A DNA stretch of 64,000 nucleotides from Paraliobacillus sp. PM-2 (GCF_001368815.1 NZ_CTEI01000001.1:1116001-1180000), one strand, 5' to 3'; shown: positions 25,567 through 34,811, counted from the stretch's first letter. Program-made: numbers and translations. The notes: a model not told the origin generated them from the sequence alone.

Positions 25567-27210
25567 TTATTGTTGATCTGACACCTTTTCTTGCAATACT
25601 TCTTCTGCTATATTTACAGCATGATCCCCTATTCTCTCTAAATTACTAAGAATATCAACAAATACAATACCAGCTGCACCAATACATATCCCTTCATTCA
25701 AACGAATAATATGTTTCTTACGGAATGTACGCTCCATTTGGTCAATCTGATTTTCTTTATGGACCACTTCTAATGCAGACTCACGATTCATATCACCTAA
25801 CGATTGAATTGCTTGTTTTACTGTAATTGCTGTAAGATCGAACATTTCATTCAAATCAATTTTTGCTTGGTCTGTTAGATTAATTTTATTTGATATTTTA
25901 TACTGAATTAACTCTATAATATTCTCAAAATGATCACCAATGCGTTCTACATCTCTAACTGAGTCTAATAGTGCTGTGTGTTTTGCACTTTCTTGATCAG
26001 AGAATGGTGTCCCAGATAATTGGACTAAATAATGTGTTATTTCTCTGTCTAAATTATTTAAAGCACCTTCAATTTGCATAGCTAACTCAGCATGTTTCTG
26101 ATTATGAGTATTTAAATATTGACTAGTTTCTACTAATCCTTTGTGTGCATATTCTCCCATATGAAGTACTTCTTCTTTTGCTTGATCTAATGCAACAGAA
26201 GGAGACTGTTGAATAAAAATCGGATCTAAATGTTTAGGTTTGTACTCTACTAAAACATCTTCTCCTGGAATTAATTTGGTCACTAACAAAGCAAGAGCTC
26301 CAATAAACGGAAATTGCATAACGGTATTCGTCACATTAAAAGTACCGTGAGCAAATGCAATAGTCATTGGATCATTTAAACCTAATTGTGATTGTAAGAA
26401 CATAACTAAATCAGTAAAAGGACCAATTAAAACAATAAAAACAGTCGTACCAATTAAATTAAAAATAACATGTGTGAACGCAGCACGTTTAGCAGCAATT
26501 GTCGCGCCAATAGATGCTAATACAGCTGTAATTGTTGTTCCGATATTATCCCCAAATAAGACAGGCAAGGCTGCTTTAAGTTCAATTGCATTACTACTAA
26601 ATAACTCCTGCAAAATACCAATTGTTGCACTAGAGCTTTGCACAACAAAAGTAAAGATTGTTCCTATAACAACTCCTAATACAGAGTTATCACTCATACT
26701 TACCGTTAAATCTTGAAAAGCCTGTACCTCGCGTAACGGTGACATTCCAGCACTCATTAATTCTAATCCAAAGAACAATGCACCAAAACCGAAGACTGCT
26801 TGTCCTAAATAGTTTATTCGATTATTTTTAAAGAAAAAGATTAAAAACGATCCTACTGCTAAAATAGGTAAAGCATACTGTCCAAGGTCTATACCAATAA
26901 TAAACGCGGTAACAGTCGTACCAATATTCGCTCCCATAATGACACCGATGGATTGGCGTAAGGTCATAAAACCAGCATTAACTAAACCGACAGTTAAAAC
27001 CGTTGTACCTGAACTACTTTGAATTAATACAGTTACAATAATACCGGCTAATACACCCATAAACGGGTTACTTGTAAAACGATCAAGAATTTCTTTAAGC
27101 TTATCTCCTGCTGATTTTTGAAGACCTTCCCCCATAGACTTTAAACCTAATAGAAAAATCCCTAAACCACCAACAAATTCAAAAATCAGTGTTTGCACAT
27201 CAATCTGCAT
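25567..27210 (-). CDS. Na/Pi cotransporter family protein with C-terminal PhoU domain
   Basis: This sodium-coupled phosphate transporter of the NptA/PNaS family has 547 residues. The membrane part (about 1-330) contains two inverted repeats marked by QSSSGTT and QSSSATI, which bind substrate and Na+. The C-terminal cytoplasmic region (about 350-540) is PhoU-like, with RDVERIGDHFENI and NLERIGDHAVNIAEE. AAGGGATG lies before the ATG. It is monocistronic with its own promoter and terminator. B. subtilis has no equivalent at this position. Confidence 0.93.
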   Translation of the reverse strand: MQIDVQTLIFEFVGGLGIFLLGLKSMGEGLQKSAGDKLKEILDRFTSNPFMGVLAGIIVTVLIQSSSGTTVLTVGLVNAGFMTLRQSIGVIMGANIGTTVTAFIIGIDLGQYALPILAVGSFLIFFFKNNRINYLGQAVFGFGALFFGLELMSAGMSPLREVQAFQDLTVSMSDNSVLGVVIGTIFTFVVQSSSATIGILQELFSSNAIELKAALPVLFGDNIGTTITAVLASIGATIAAKRAAFTHVIFNLIGTTVFIVLIGPFTDLVMFLQSQLGLNDPMTIAFAHGTFNVTNTVMQFPFIGALALLVTKLIPGEDVLVEYKPKHLDPIFIQQSPSVALDQAKEEVLHMGEYAHKGLVETSQYLNTHNQKHAELAMQIEGALNNLDREITHYLVQLSGTPFSDQESAKHTALLDSVRDVERIGDHFENIIELIQYKISNKINLTDQAKIDLNEMFDLTAITVKQAIQSLGDMNRESALEVVHKENQIDQMERTFRKKHIIRLNEGICIGAAGIVFVDILSNLERIGDHAVNIAEEVLQEKVSDQQ

Positions 27211-27263
27211 GGATTCTCATCCCTTCGTCATTAAATATCTATTTATAAAAAACATCTCTTATA

Positions 27264-27324
27264 TTATTAATGAACTATGAAGCAATTGTAAAGTTTTTTA
27301 AGAAAAATTTACACTAAATTTACA
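27264..27324 (-). promoter_or_regulatory. Promoter of the Na/Pi cotransporter gene with PhoP-like repeats
   Basis: On the minus strand a -35 TTTACA (27287-27292), a 17-base spacer and a -10 TAATAA (27264-27269) form a good sigma-A promoter. Upstream, TTTACA occurs twice on the plus strand (27308-27313 and 27319-27324), 11 bases apart, with a weaker TTTAAG at 27297. This is PhoP-box spacing, but in the opposite orientation to the gene. Confidence 0.5.
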
Positions 27325-27428
27325 CAATGATCGTGCTTTTTCGACATAAACTTGCATAACATGAAAATAAAGGTATGCTGTTTACCTTTATTTGAAAAAT
27401 ACCCATTTATCTATATGCATTTTATGTA

Positions 27429-27460
27429 AAAAAATCGCTTCTGAAAATAGAAGCAATTTT
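27429..27460 (-). terminator. Terminator of the NfeD-like gene
   Basis: The minus strand forms a stem between AGAAGC and GCTTCT, extended by A/U pairs, around a 6-base loop and ending in a U-tract. It overlaps the stop codon of the upstream gene. Confidence 0.75.
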
Positions 27461-28094
27461 AACCTTGTTTGTATAATTTATCAACTAATACTTTCGTCCC
27501 GTCTACTTGTTTTACTACAATAGGTGTACCTTTTTCTATCCATTGTCCATTTGAAACAGCACTGTAATCTTCATTATCAATACGTATTGTTCCTACTGGA
27601 CGCATAGCGGTTATTGTAACCCCTTCCTTGTCAATTAAAGCTTTATAAGAACTATTCATTGTACTATATCCTTGTTCTTCTGTAAGTTGATCTAATAACG
27701 CTAACTTCCCCCACATCTTTCTCTTATTAAATACTTTTAGAAAAGATAATGAGCTGATGCCTCCTACAAGTACACCACTAATAGCAAATACTCCCGCTGT
27801 CCAATTTGGTGAACTTAATCCTACTGACAATATCATACAAAGCACACCTATCGTTGCTAATGTACCATCATTTATGACTTTACCATCTACAATTATTAGG
27901 AATATTCCGATCAAATAAATAATAAGCATGATGATAAACATACTTGGCTCTAAATAATTTAAAAAATAAATGGTAATAAATCCAAATCCTAATATTGCAA
28001 AAAAACCACGCATATTAACTAATAATTCACCTATTAAAAATAGTGTACCCAATCCTACAATTACAAAGCTTATCCAACTGATATCTAAAAACAT
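27459..28094 (-). CDS. NfeD-like membrane protein
   Basis: This roughly 211-residue protein has five to six hydrophobic segments (about 8-125). A C-terminal OB-fold-like NfeD domain follows (about 145-208; VTITAMRPVGTIRIDNEDYSA). NfeD proteins usually partner flotillin/SPFH proteins, but there is no flotillin gene beside this one. The reading frame opens at GTG 28106. AGGAG lies 11 bases before ATG 28094 and only 2 before ATG 28103, so the later ATG is preferred. The clp-like protease domain of long NfeD is absent. Confidence 0.8.
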   Translation of the reverse strand: MFLDISWISFVIVGLGTLFLIGELLVNMRGFFAILGFGFITIYFLNYLEPSMFIIMLIIYLIGIFLIIVDGKVINDGTLATIGVLCMILSVGLSSPNWTAGVFAISGVLVGGISSLSFLKVFNKRKMWGKLALLDQLTEEQGYSTMNSSYKALIDKEGVTITAMRPVGTIRIDNEDYSAVSNGQWIEKGTPIVVKQVDGTKVLVDKLYKQG

Positions 28095-28185
28095 ACTTTG
28101 CATCACTCCTGTAGTTTCTCTTACTTATACGTACGAATAAAAACAAAAAATGTTTCAAATCATTTTTTTAAATGAGGGGATTTCG

Positions 28186-28512
28186 ATGAATAGTCTTTAT
28201 AAATTATCTTTTACTATTCTTTTGTTATTAGTGATATATAGCGTGAAAATTGATTTATCAACAGATCCCTACTTTAATCATAGCACAACTATTCCGGAGA
28301 ACAACAAGGAATCAGTGGATGAGTCAAACTTTACTGTCGTTTCTTACAGAATGAAACAAGGTGATACGTTTATAAGTGTAATAGATCAATTAAATCCCAA
28401 TTTACATAAATTTGATATAAAAAAAATTAAAAATGATTTTGAATTATTAAATCCTCAAATAGGCATTTCACAACTCCAAACAGGTGCCTATTATCTTTTT
28501 CCTGTTTATTAG
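28186..28512 (+). CDS. Small anchored LysM-like protein (YqfZ-like)
   Basis: This 108-residue protein has an N-terminal signal-anchor helix (about 5-20) and a polar linker. The C-terminal LysM-like module starts YRMKQGDTFISVIDQLN and ends QTGAYYLFPVY. LysM modules bind peptidoglycan sugars. GAGGGGATTTCG precedes the ATG, so the longer frame from 28150 is not used. It resembles B. subtilis YqfZ in size, domain and neighbourhood. That match is an inference. Confidence 0.72.
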   Translation: MNSLYKLSFTILLLLVIYSVKIDLSTDPYFNHSTTIPENNKESVDESNFTVVSYRMKQGDTFISVIDQLNPNLHKFDIKKIKNDFELLNPQIGISQLQTGAYYLFPVY

Positions 28513-28524
28513 AAATTTAAAAGT

Positions 28525-28850
28525 GTATAAATAAAACTACTTTTATTTAGGTTCTCTGTCAAATGTGGTGGTGTGGTTCTCGCTCCACCATCTCTTTTAT
28601 AAAAAGTTTATTATAAGCAATGCTTGTACCTAAACCGCAGGGGAAATACACTCGCTTTCCGCGGGCACGGCCGAAGCTAACTTGGTAAAGAAATTCACTT
28701 TACCAAGTGGATCTTCGGTCTCGTGCTGTTCCCGCTGGAGTCTCGCATATTTCCTCTGCTAAGCCGCTTTTATGCTAAATGCTTGTTACCTTCTGAGCCT
28801 TAATAAAATAGAGAGCACCACTACATTTGGTATAGATCCTTTATTTATAC
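28525..28850. repeat. MITE-like nested palindromic intergenic element
   Basis: Imperfect terminal inverted repeats (GTATAAATAAA at 28525-28535 and its complement at 28840-28850; a CAAATGTGGTGGTG-type arm at 28560-28573 and its partner near 28817-28830) enclose further nested pairs. These are GCAGGGGAAATA/TATTTCCTCTGC (28637-28648 and 28748-28759), GCGGG/CCCGC, GCACG/CGTGC, CCGAAG/CTTCGG and a perfect 11-bp hairpin (28680-28690 with 28698-28708). The centre is much more GC-rich than its surroundings. The CTCGCTTTCCGCGGG/CCCGCTGGAGTCTCGC style matches repeats recalled from other Bacillaceae genomes. Confidence 0.7.
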
Positions 28851-28854
28851 ATAA

Positions 28855-28897
28855 AAAGGTGGTACTTACCAACAATGCATTGGTAAGTACCACCTTT
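28855..28897 (-). terminator. Terminator of the DUF4190-type gene
   Basis: AAAGGTGGTACTTACCAA (28855-28872) and its perfect complement (28880-28897) form an 18-bp stem with a 7-base loop. It lies 25 bases after the stop codon. Confidence 0.85.
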
Positions 28898-28921
28898 ATT
28901 CTTAATTAATTTTGTCCCAAC

Positions 28922-29344
28922 TTATACCATTGGAATAATAAACAAGGTGATAATAAATGACAGTGCGCCGATAATAATTGCTGTATTACCTAGCGTATCT
29001 GCACCTTTTCCTTTTGCAATAAATCCAATGATTATTGCACCTACACTCAGAAAAACTGGCAAGATAAACAATGAGGCAATTGCCATAACAAGTGCTAACC
29101 AGCCAAAGCCCGTTTGTACATCAACCGCTGCTTTTTTATCCGGATCTGGAGTAATCGGCTGTTGCAAATCATTTGCAGTAAATTCCTGTGCAAATTCTTC
29201 ATCATATCCAGTTTGGTGTGAAATGGGTGTCACTTCTTCCATCTCATCCTCTGTGTAAACTGGTGATTTAACATGATTGTCTTCACCGAATTTTGGCGCA
29301 TCCTCGATATGGTTACTGCGATGTCGTCCATTATTTTGTTCCAT
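28922..29344 (-). CDS. DUF4190-type membrane protein (YqfX-like)
   Basis: This 140-residue protein has a long acidic hydrophilic N-terminal part (1-78) and two C-terminal membrane helices (about 80-105 and 117-139) joined by AKGKGADTLG. That is the DUF4190 pattern of two helices around a GK-rich turn. Function is unknown. GAGGGTC precedes the ATG. It may correspond to B. subtilis YqfX by location. Confidence 0.7.
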   Translation of the reverse strand: MEQNNGRHRSNHIEDAPKFGEDNHVKSPVYTEDEMEEVTPISHQTGYDEEFAQEFTANDLQQPITPDPDKKAAVDVQTGFGWLALVMAIASLFILPVFLSVGAIIIGFIAKGKGADTLGNTAIIIGALSFIITLFIIPMV

Positions 29345-29427
29345 TTAAGACCCTCACTTTCCAATCGTTGAGGTGCCTTTATAGTTTATGATTATTCTTT
29401 TATTTAACTACTTTTAATTTTTGCCAA

Positions 29428-30129
29428 TTAGTTTGCAAAGGCAACTGTTCGATGGGTTTCTGCATTGGACTGAATTTTAATTGCGTAATTACTTTTTGCT
29501 GAACCGTTTGCTTGTTTATAAGCTTCCATTCCTGCCATTCCTCTATGATATGCTGTTAAAGCTTCATTCCAATCATTATATTGTTGATGTAAAAAATCTA
29601 AATAAACGATTGATAGCTTTATGGAATAATACGGATCAAATAATAATTCATCATCATATGGTAAGTCAGCCATGTTCGCTATCCATGGTGCTGTATTTTT
29701 CATAAACTGAGACATACCATAAGCATGTCCGTACTTCGTTTCTGGTCCTACTAATTTAGGATCGAAAGTACCTCCTGTTTCAACTTTTAATAATTCGTAG
29801 ATTAAATAAGGATCCAGTTCATGTTTTTTGGATTCATTTACTAAATAAATTCCCCATGATTTCTTGAAAGCACCCTCACTATCGTTTGAGAAGCTTGTAG
29901 CTATATTTTCTAACTCTCCCCAAGTTGCATAATTCATTTGATCTGACTTTATGGTTTTTGGTTTACTAAAATTAATTTCTGACTCTAATTTTTGCGTTTG
30001 TAGTGAAAGCTGTTCGTTTTCTTTTGTAAGCGCGTCAATCTGTGTTGAATATTGTTTTAAAGATATTAATAATATAATTACCGTTATTGATACTATGCCT
30101 AAAAGCGCAACAGTGAAATCTTTACGCAT
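29428..30129 (-). CDS. Membrane-anchored lytic transglycosylase-like protein
   Basis: This 233-residue protein has an N-terminal membrane anchor (about 6-25) and a short coiled coil (about 30-55). The SLT-like lysozyme domain includes the probable catalytic Glu in LLKVETGGTFDP and the family motif GHAYGMSQFM. Such enzymes cut peptidoglycan between MurNAc and GlcNAc. AAAGGAGTG lies before ATG 30129, so the longer frame from 30153 is not used. It is solitary, with no terminator recognised beyond the next gene's promoter region. Confidence 0.85.
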   Translation of the reverse strand: MRKDFTVALLGIVSITVIILLISLKQYSTQIDALTKENEQLSLQTQKLESEINFSKPKTIKSDQMNYATWGELENIATSFSNDSEGAFKKSWGIYLVNESKKHELDPYLIYELLKVETGGTFDPKLVGPETKYGHAYGMSQFMKNTAPWIANMADLPYDDELLFDPYYSIKLSIVYLDFLHQQYNDWNEALTAYHRGMAGMEAYKQANGSAKSNYAIKIQSNAETHRTVAFAN

Positions 30130-30298
30130 CAATCGCACTCCTTTCTTTATCATTGTTTCTTCTTACAGCTTGTTATCCTAACGCAGAATTGAATTTATTG
30201 CAACTAATACACACTTTTTACGTTAGCATGCATAGATTATATAAGATGAAAACAACAAGGATTAACTATAGAGAAAATAATTAATAGGAGTGTTCTTT

Positions 30299-30583
30299 AT
30301 GCAACCATTTGTAAAGCAGATGATTGAAAAAAAAATAAAAAGTTTGTCTGCTGTAGAGTTACTTAATTATGCTGAACAGTATCAAATTAGCATAACATCA
30401 CAACAAGCCAATATGATTGTTGACTTTCTCCATTCAACTAATCTTAATCCTCTTTCAGATTCTGATCGTTTGAAAATGTTTAGGACACTCGCACAAATTA
30501 CTGACTTAAATACAGCTAAACAAACACAACGATTATTTAATCAATTAATTAAGCAATATGGTGTGGAAGACTGGTTTTCGTAA
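30299..30583 (+). CDS. yqfT: YqfT-like protein (DUF2624)
   Basis: This 94-residue soluble helical protein contains ELLNYAEQYQISITSQQA and LNPLSDSDR, matching the Bacillaceae DUF2624 family found next to nfo. AGGAG lies 8 bases before ATG 30299. A GTG at 30290 is also in frame but overlaps the RBS. No function is known. Confidence 0.75.
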   Translation: MQPFVKQMIEKKIKSLSAVELLNYAEQYQISITSQQANMIVDFLHSTNLNPLSDSDRLKMFRTLAQITDLNTAKQTQRLFNQLIKQYGVEDWFS

Positions 30584-30625
30584 TAAATACTGCTTCATTT
30601 TAGAAATGATCTTAATAACATAAAT

Positions 30626-30660
30626 AAAAATGCAGCCTACATTACAGTAGCTGCATTTTT
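30626..30660. terminator. Bidirectional terminator between yqfT and nfo
   Basis: AAAAATGCAGC (30626-30636) pairs with GCTGCATTTTT (30650-30660), with an inner CTAC/GTAG extension. It terminates the convergent genes yqfT and nfo. Confidence 0.85.
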
Positions 30661-30661
30661 A

Positions 30662-31552
30662 CTATTGTTTAAGAATTTTTTGTTTCAAATCAGAGTCAAA
30701 ATGATTGGCTTTTAACATTTCTATTTCAAATTGATATGGTGGCTTTTTATTTTTCTTATCTTCACCAACGTAAGGTGTCTCCAATATTTTAGGTAAGTGT
30801 GCTAGCTGTTTATGATGCACGATATAGTGTAATGCATCATAACCAATATGACCAAATCCTATATTCTCATGTCGGTCTTTGTGAGCTCCCATTATATTTT
30901 TACTATCATTAACATGCACAACTTTCAATCGATCTAATCCAATGATACGATCAAACTCATCTAATACGCCATCAAAATCATTGACAATATCATAACCCGC
31001 ATCATGAACATGACAGGTATCCAAGCAAATGGACAACTTATCATTGCGTGTTACACCATCAATAATTTCCGCAAGCTCTTCGAAGGTTCTACCTACCTCA
31101 GATCCTTTGCCCGCCATTGTTTCTAATGCAATTTGCACATCTTGGTCTCTTTCTAACACTTCATTTAATCCTTCACTTATTTTTGATATTCCTTTATCTG
31201 CCCCTTGTCCAACATGTGCACCAGGATGAAGTACAATTTGTTTCGCACCAATAGCTTCTGTTCTTGCAATTTCATTCTGCATAAAAGAAACACCTAATTC
31301 GAAGGTTTCTTTTTTCGTTGTATTCCCTAAATTAATGATATATGGTGCATGCACAACGATATCTTCTATACCATTTTCTTTCATATGCGCCATGCCAGCT
31401 TCAATATTTAAATCTTCAATTGCCTTTCTTCTTGTATTCTGTGGTGCACCAGTATAAATCATAAATGTAGTTGCACCATAAGAAGCTGCCTCTTCACTTG
31501 ATCCTAACAGCATTTTTTTTCCACTCATAGAAACATGTGAACCCAGTTTCAA
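30662..31552 (-). CDS. nfo: Endonuclease IV (AP endonuclease)
   Basis: This zinc-dependent AP endonuclease of base excision repair incises 5' to abasic sites. The 296-residue protein has the family motifs [20 protein letters not shown] and [10 protein letters not shown], with multiple His/Glu/Asp zinc ligands. The frame opens at GTG 31591. GAGGTG lies 5 bases before TTG 31552, giving [14 protein letters not shown], the usual start, with B. subtilis Nfo-like length. Confidence 0.95.
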   Translation of the reverse strand: MKLGSHVSMSGKKMLLGSSEEAASYGATTFMIYTGAPQNTRRKAIEDLNIEAGMAHMKENGIEDIVVHAPYIINLGNTTKKETFELGVSFMQNEIARTEAIGAKQIVLHPGAHVGQGADKGISKISEGLNEVLERDQDVQIALETMAGKGSEVGRTFEELAEIIDGVTRNDKLSICLDTCHVHDAGYDIVNDFDGVLDEFDRIIGLDRLKVVHVNDSKNIMGAHKDRHENIGFGHIGYDALHYIVHHKQLAHLPKILETPYVGEDKKNKKPPYQFEIEMLKANHFDSDLKQKILKQ

Positions 31553-31607
31553 ACTTGACACCTCTTCCCTTTTACTTAAACTAATTTTCACAATCTATTG
31601 CATATCT

Positions 31608-32918
31608 TTATTTTTTGTATTTTTTCTTGTTTAACTGCTTTTTAATTTTATTATGTTGGTATTTCATTTTTTTCTTATAACCTGGCTTTACTTTTTTTCG
31701 TTTTTTTACTTTATTCCACGCTTCTTTATCAACATCATGGCCTTCTTTCTTGCGTTGCGTACGTATATCCCAAGCTTTAACCTCACGCCATTCGCCTTTG
31801 ATAATATCATAGTTTGAAAATGTTAGGCCACGTTGTGTTAGTATCTCTATTAGCTGTTTATCATCATCGGTATACAAATTTATTGCTGTTCCTTCCATAC
31901 CTGCACGAGCTGTTCGACCAACACGATGGATATAAAATGATTCTTCTTTTGGCATCTGAGCATTGATGACATGACTAATACCTTTTATATCTATCCCTCT
32001 TGCCGCTAAATCAGTAGCAACGATGTATTGATATTTTAATGCTTGAATGTCTTTCAACATTCTCTTTCGCTCTCTCGGCTTCAATCCTCCATGTATTATC
32101 CCAGTGGTTAATCCCTTCTCTTGTAGCTCTTGATGGAGTTTATTAGCGGCTTCTTTACCATTAGTAAATATAATAGCAAGGTAAGGATTAATTAACTTAG
32201 CAATGTTAGTAATCACATCGGAAATTTCACGATGGCGTAGCGGAATAAGCCGATGCTCAATTGTCTCTGGCGCATAATGATCATTTATATGAAAGTAAGA
32301 CGGATTAGACATATATTTTGTTAGAAACGGTTGTAATCGCTCTGGAATAGTGGCCGAGAAAACAAATAGTTGAATTTTTTCGTTTGCTCGTACAAGCATC
32401 TCATCAATTTCTTGAATAAGACCAAGATCAAGCATTAAATCTGCTTCATCTACTACAAATGATTGAGCAGAATAGATATCCAAAACGCCCTCTTTAATTA
32501 AGTCCAGAATTCTGCCTGGTGTTCCAATTACGATTTTCGGTTGATTATTTAGTTTTTCAATTGTTCTTTTTTTATCTGTACCACCAATAAATAACTTTGC
32601 ATCTATTTGGTCACCACATTCTGCATAACTGATCAATTTTTTGGTTTCATTATATATTTGAGTTGCTAATTCTCTTGTCGGTGATGTAATCACAAATTGT
32701 ACTTCTTGCTTATCTAAGTCTAATTGATTAAATAAAGGGATAAGAAAAGCATGTGTTTTTCCTGAACCAGTATGTGATTGTCCAATAACATTTTCCTTAC
32801 GTAAAGCGGCAGGAATGACTTTTTGTTGAATTGGTGTTGGGGCTTTAAATTCTAATTGGTCAATTACATCCTGCATCCATTCCTGTAGATTATATTGTTT
32901 AAATTGATGATTTTTCAT
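31608..32918 (-). CDS. cshB: DEAD-box RNA helicase CshB
   Basis: This ATP-dependent RNA helicase acts in cold adaptation, ribosome biogenesis and mRNA turnover. The 436-residue protein shows a Q motif (APTPIQQKVIP), motif I SHTGSGKT, PTRELA, DEAD, SAT and the C-terminal HRVGRTARAG. The tail is strongly basic (KKRKKVKPGYKKK), fitting RNA binding. AGGAG precedes the ATG. Length and position between nfo and yqfO match B. subtilis YqfR. Confidence 0.94.
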   Translation of the reverse strand: MKNHQFKQYNLQEWMQDVIDQLEFKAPTPIQQKVIPAALRKENVIGQSHTGSGKTHAFLIPLFNQLDLDKQEVQFVITSPTRELATQIYNETKKLISYAECGDQIDAKLFIGGTDKKRTIEKLNNQPKIVIGTPGRILDLIKEGVLDIYSAQSFVVDEADLMLDLGLIQEIDEMLVRANEKIQLFVFSATIPERLQPFLTKYMSNPSYFHINDHYAPETIEHRLIPLRHREISDVITNIAKLINPYLAIIFTNGKEAANKLHQELQEKGLTTGIIHGGLKPRERKRMLKDIQALKYQYIVATDLAARGIDIKGISHVINAQMPKEESFYIHRVGRTARAGMEGTAINLYTDDDKQLIEILTQRGLTFSNYDIIKGEWREVKAWDIRTQRKKEGHDVDKEAWNKVKKRKKVKPGYKKKMKYQHNKIKKQLNKKKYKK

Positions 32919-32964
32919 TTTTTAACTCCTCTAAATTTCTAATCCTTACTTAATTAAAACATTT

Positions 32965-34074
32965 TTATATAAATTTAAATGGTTCTGTGTTGCTTTCTGA
33001 AGCAATCAACTTAATTGGTAATTTCTTTTCTTCTAAATAAGTGATAACACTTTCGATCATCACCTTCTCCACATGGTGCCCTGGATCGATGACTGTTAAC
33101 CCCATCTCCCAAGCCTCTTGTGCTTCATGAAAAGTCAGATCACCAGTGATGTAAACATCTGCTCCCTTTCTTTTTGCATGAGAAATAAAGTCTTCACCAC
33201 TTCCACCAAGGACAGCTACCTTCTCTACTTTTTTATCAACGTTACCAACTACACGAAGTCCAGATACTTTTAGTTTCTCTTTAATCAGTTTACAAAAGTC
33301 GGACATTTCCATTGGTTGATTCAAGCAACCTATTCGTCCAATACCTATTATTTCACCGGGATTATCCAAGGCAATTAAATCGTATGCTGGTTCTTCATAA
33401 GGGTGTGCGGCAAGTAATACTTTTATAAAAAAATCTTTTTTTGAAGATGGGATAATGGTCTCTAATTTTACTTCTTTTACTTTTTCCTCTTCTCCTAATG
33501 TACCAATGTATGGATTTGTACCCTCTTTTGGAACGAATGAACCAGTACCTTTTTGAGTAAATGTACAGTGACTGTAGTTGCCAATATAACCTGCACCATT
33601 GTCTCCTAAAGCTTTTTTAACTTGCTCAAGATCCTGCTCAGGTACATAAGTGACCAATTTCATTAGTCTTTCTTGACCTGAAGGAACTAATACTTTGGTA
33701 TTTTTGATATCTAGTCTATGTGCCAACATATCACTTACCCCACCGAATGCTATATCTAGATTGGTGTGCGCAGCATATACTGTTATATCATGTTTAATTA
33801 ACTTTTCAATCGTTCTTCCTTTCGCTGATTCTATGTTGATTTGCTTTAATGCATTAAATAATAGGGGATGATGTGCAATAATAAGATCAATTCGCTTTTC
33901 AATCGCTTCATCAACTACATTTTCTAACACATCTAAGGTAACCATTACATTATTGACTTTTTTATGTAGTGAACCTATTTGCAAACCAACATTATCCCAA
34001 TCATAAGCGAGTTCCTTGGGTGCCCATTCTTCTATCATTCGAATGATATCTTTAGCAACAATCGATTTAGTCAT
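32965..34074 (-). CDS. yqfO: Nif3-like dinuclear metal centre protein YqfO
   Basis: This is a DUF34/NIF3 family protein of 369 residues. The N- and C-terminal NIF3 halves carry metal-binding His motifs (IAHHPLLFNALK, AAHTNLDIA, DPGHHVEK). A central PII/CutA1-like insert (about 135-235) is typical of the Firmicutes form. Family function is unsettled: GTP cyclohydrolase-like activity has been proposed. GAGGAGG precedes the ATG. It overlaps trmK by 8 bases. Confidence 0.92.
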   Translation of the reverse strand: MTKSIVAKDIIRMIEEWAPKELAYDWDNVGLQIGSLHKKVNNVMVTLDVLENVVDEAIEKRIDLIIAHHPLLFNALKQINIESAKGRTIEKLIKHDITVYAAHTNLDIAFGGVSDMLAHRLDIKNTKVLVPSGQERLMKLVTYVPEQDLEQVKKALGDNGAGYIGNYSHCTFTQKGTGSFVPKEGTNPYIGTLGEEEKVKEVKLETIIPSSKKDFFIKVLLAAHPYEEPAYDLIALDNPGEIIGIGRIGCLNQPMEMSDFCKLIKEKLKVSGLRVVGNVDKKVEKVAVLGGSGEDFISHAKRKGADVYITGDLTFHEAQEAWEMGLTVIDPGHHVEKVMIESVITYLEEKKLPIKLIASESNTEPFKFI

Positions 34075-34777
34075 GTGTTAAAACCTCCTCAATCATTTGT
34101 ATTCTTGTCTGAAACATCTCTATCTTTTGGTGATTAACTTCCTTTGCTTGATTCATTTGTTTGATAATACGTTCTAACTTTCTTTTCTCTGATTCCCATT
34201 TTTCTATAAATACAGCATTCTTCTCTCTTATTAAATATGGACCAAATAGTAAAAGGGATTCCTGACATTTTCCATCATAGACCGATGTGGCATTTCCTCT
34301 ATCAGCAACCAATATCTCATAAATGTGCCCATCTTCCTTTATTATTTCTTCGGCAACAAGTCCATAATTATTCTGATAAAACCACTCTCTTACGTCTGTC
34401 GCATCCACATTAGGTTGGACAATAATACGCTGTATATCAGCCAGTTGATCTTGTCCTTTTGTTAAAATGGAGCGAATTAATGTTCCTCCCATTCCCGCAA
34501 TAACAATTTGATCAACGTTGTGATTACTGATAACTTCTAAACCATCGCCTTTTATTACCTGTATCCGATCACTTAAGTGACAATCTGCAACATGTTTTTT
34601 TGCACTTAAATAGGGGCCTTCATTTATTTCACCAGCTATTGCAATAGCGTCTTTATCCTTAGAACATACATAACAAGGCAGATACGCATGATCACTCCCT
34701 ACATCAACAAAATTAGCTTGATTAGGTAAAAAATTTGCAACAAGTTGCAAACGCTTCGAAAGTACTTTATCATTCAT
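34067..34777 (-). CDS. trmK: tRNA (adenine22-N1)-methyltransferase TrmK
   Basis: This SAM-dependent enzyme makes m1A22 in tRNA. The 236-residue protein has a Rossmann MTase domain with FVDVGSDHAYLP near residues 23-34 and VIAGMGG near 92-98. A helical coiled-coil C-terminal domain ends in EVLTHD. It is translationally coupled to yqfO, an association conserved in Firmicutes. Confidence 0.93.
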   Translation of the reverse strand: MNDKVLSKRLQLVANFLPNQANFVDVGSDHAYLPCYVCSKDKDAIAIAGEINEGPYLSAKKHVADCHLSDRIQVIKGDGLEVISNHNVDQIVIAGMGGTLIRSILTKGQDQLADIQRIIVQPNVDATDVREWFYQNNYGLVAEEIIKEDGHIYEILVADRGNATSVYDGKCQESLLLFGPYLIREKNAVFIEKWESEKRKLERIIKQMNQAKEVNHQKIEMFQTRIQMIEEVLTHD

Positions 34778-34811
34778 TCTCTAGAACTCCTTATTTATCT
34801 GTTCATACCAT

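Larger units (their letters stand above)
28513..28921. other. Non-coding interval holding a palindromic repeat and a terminator
   Basis: No gene is apparent in this 409-base interval. It holds the nested palindromic element (28525-28850) and the terminator of the DUF4190-type gene (28855-28897). Confidence 0.7.
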
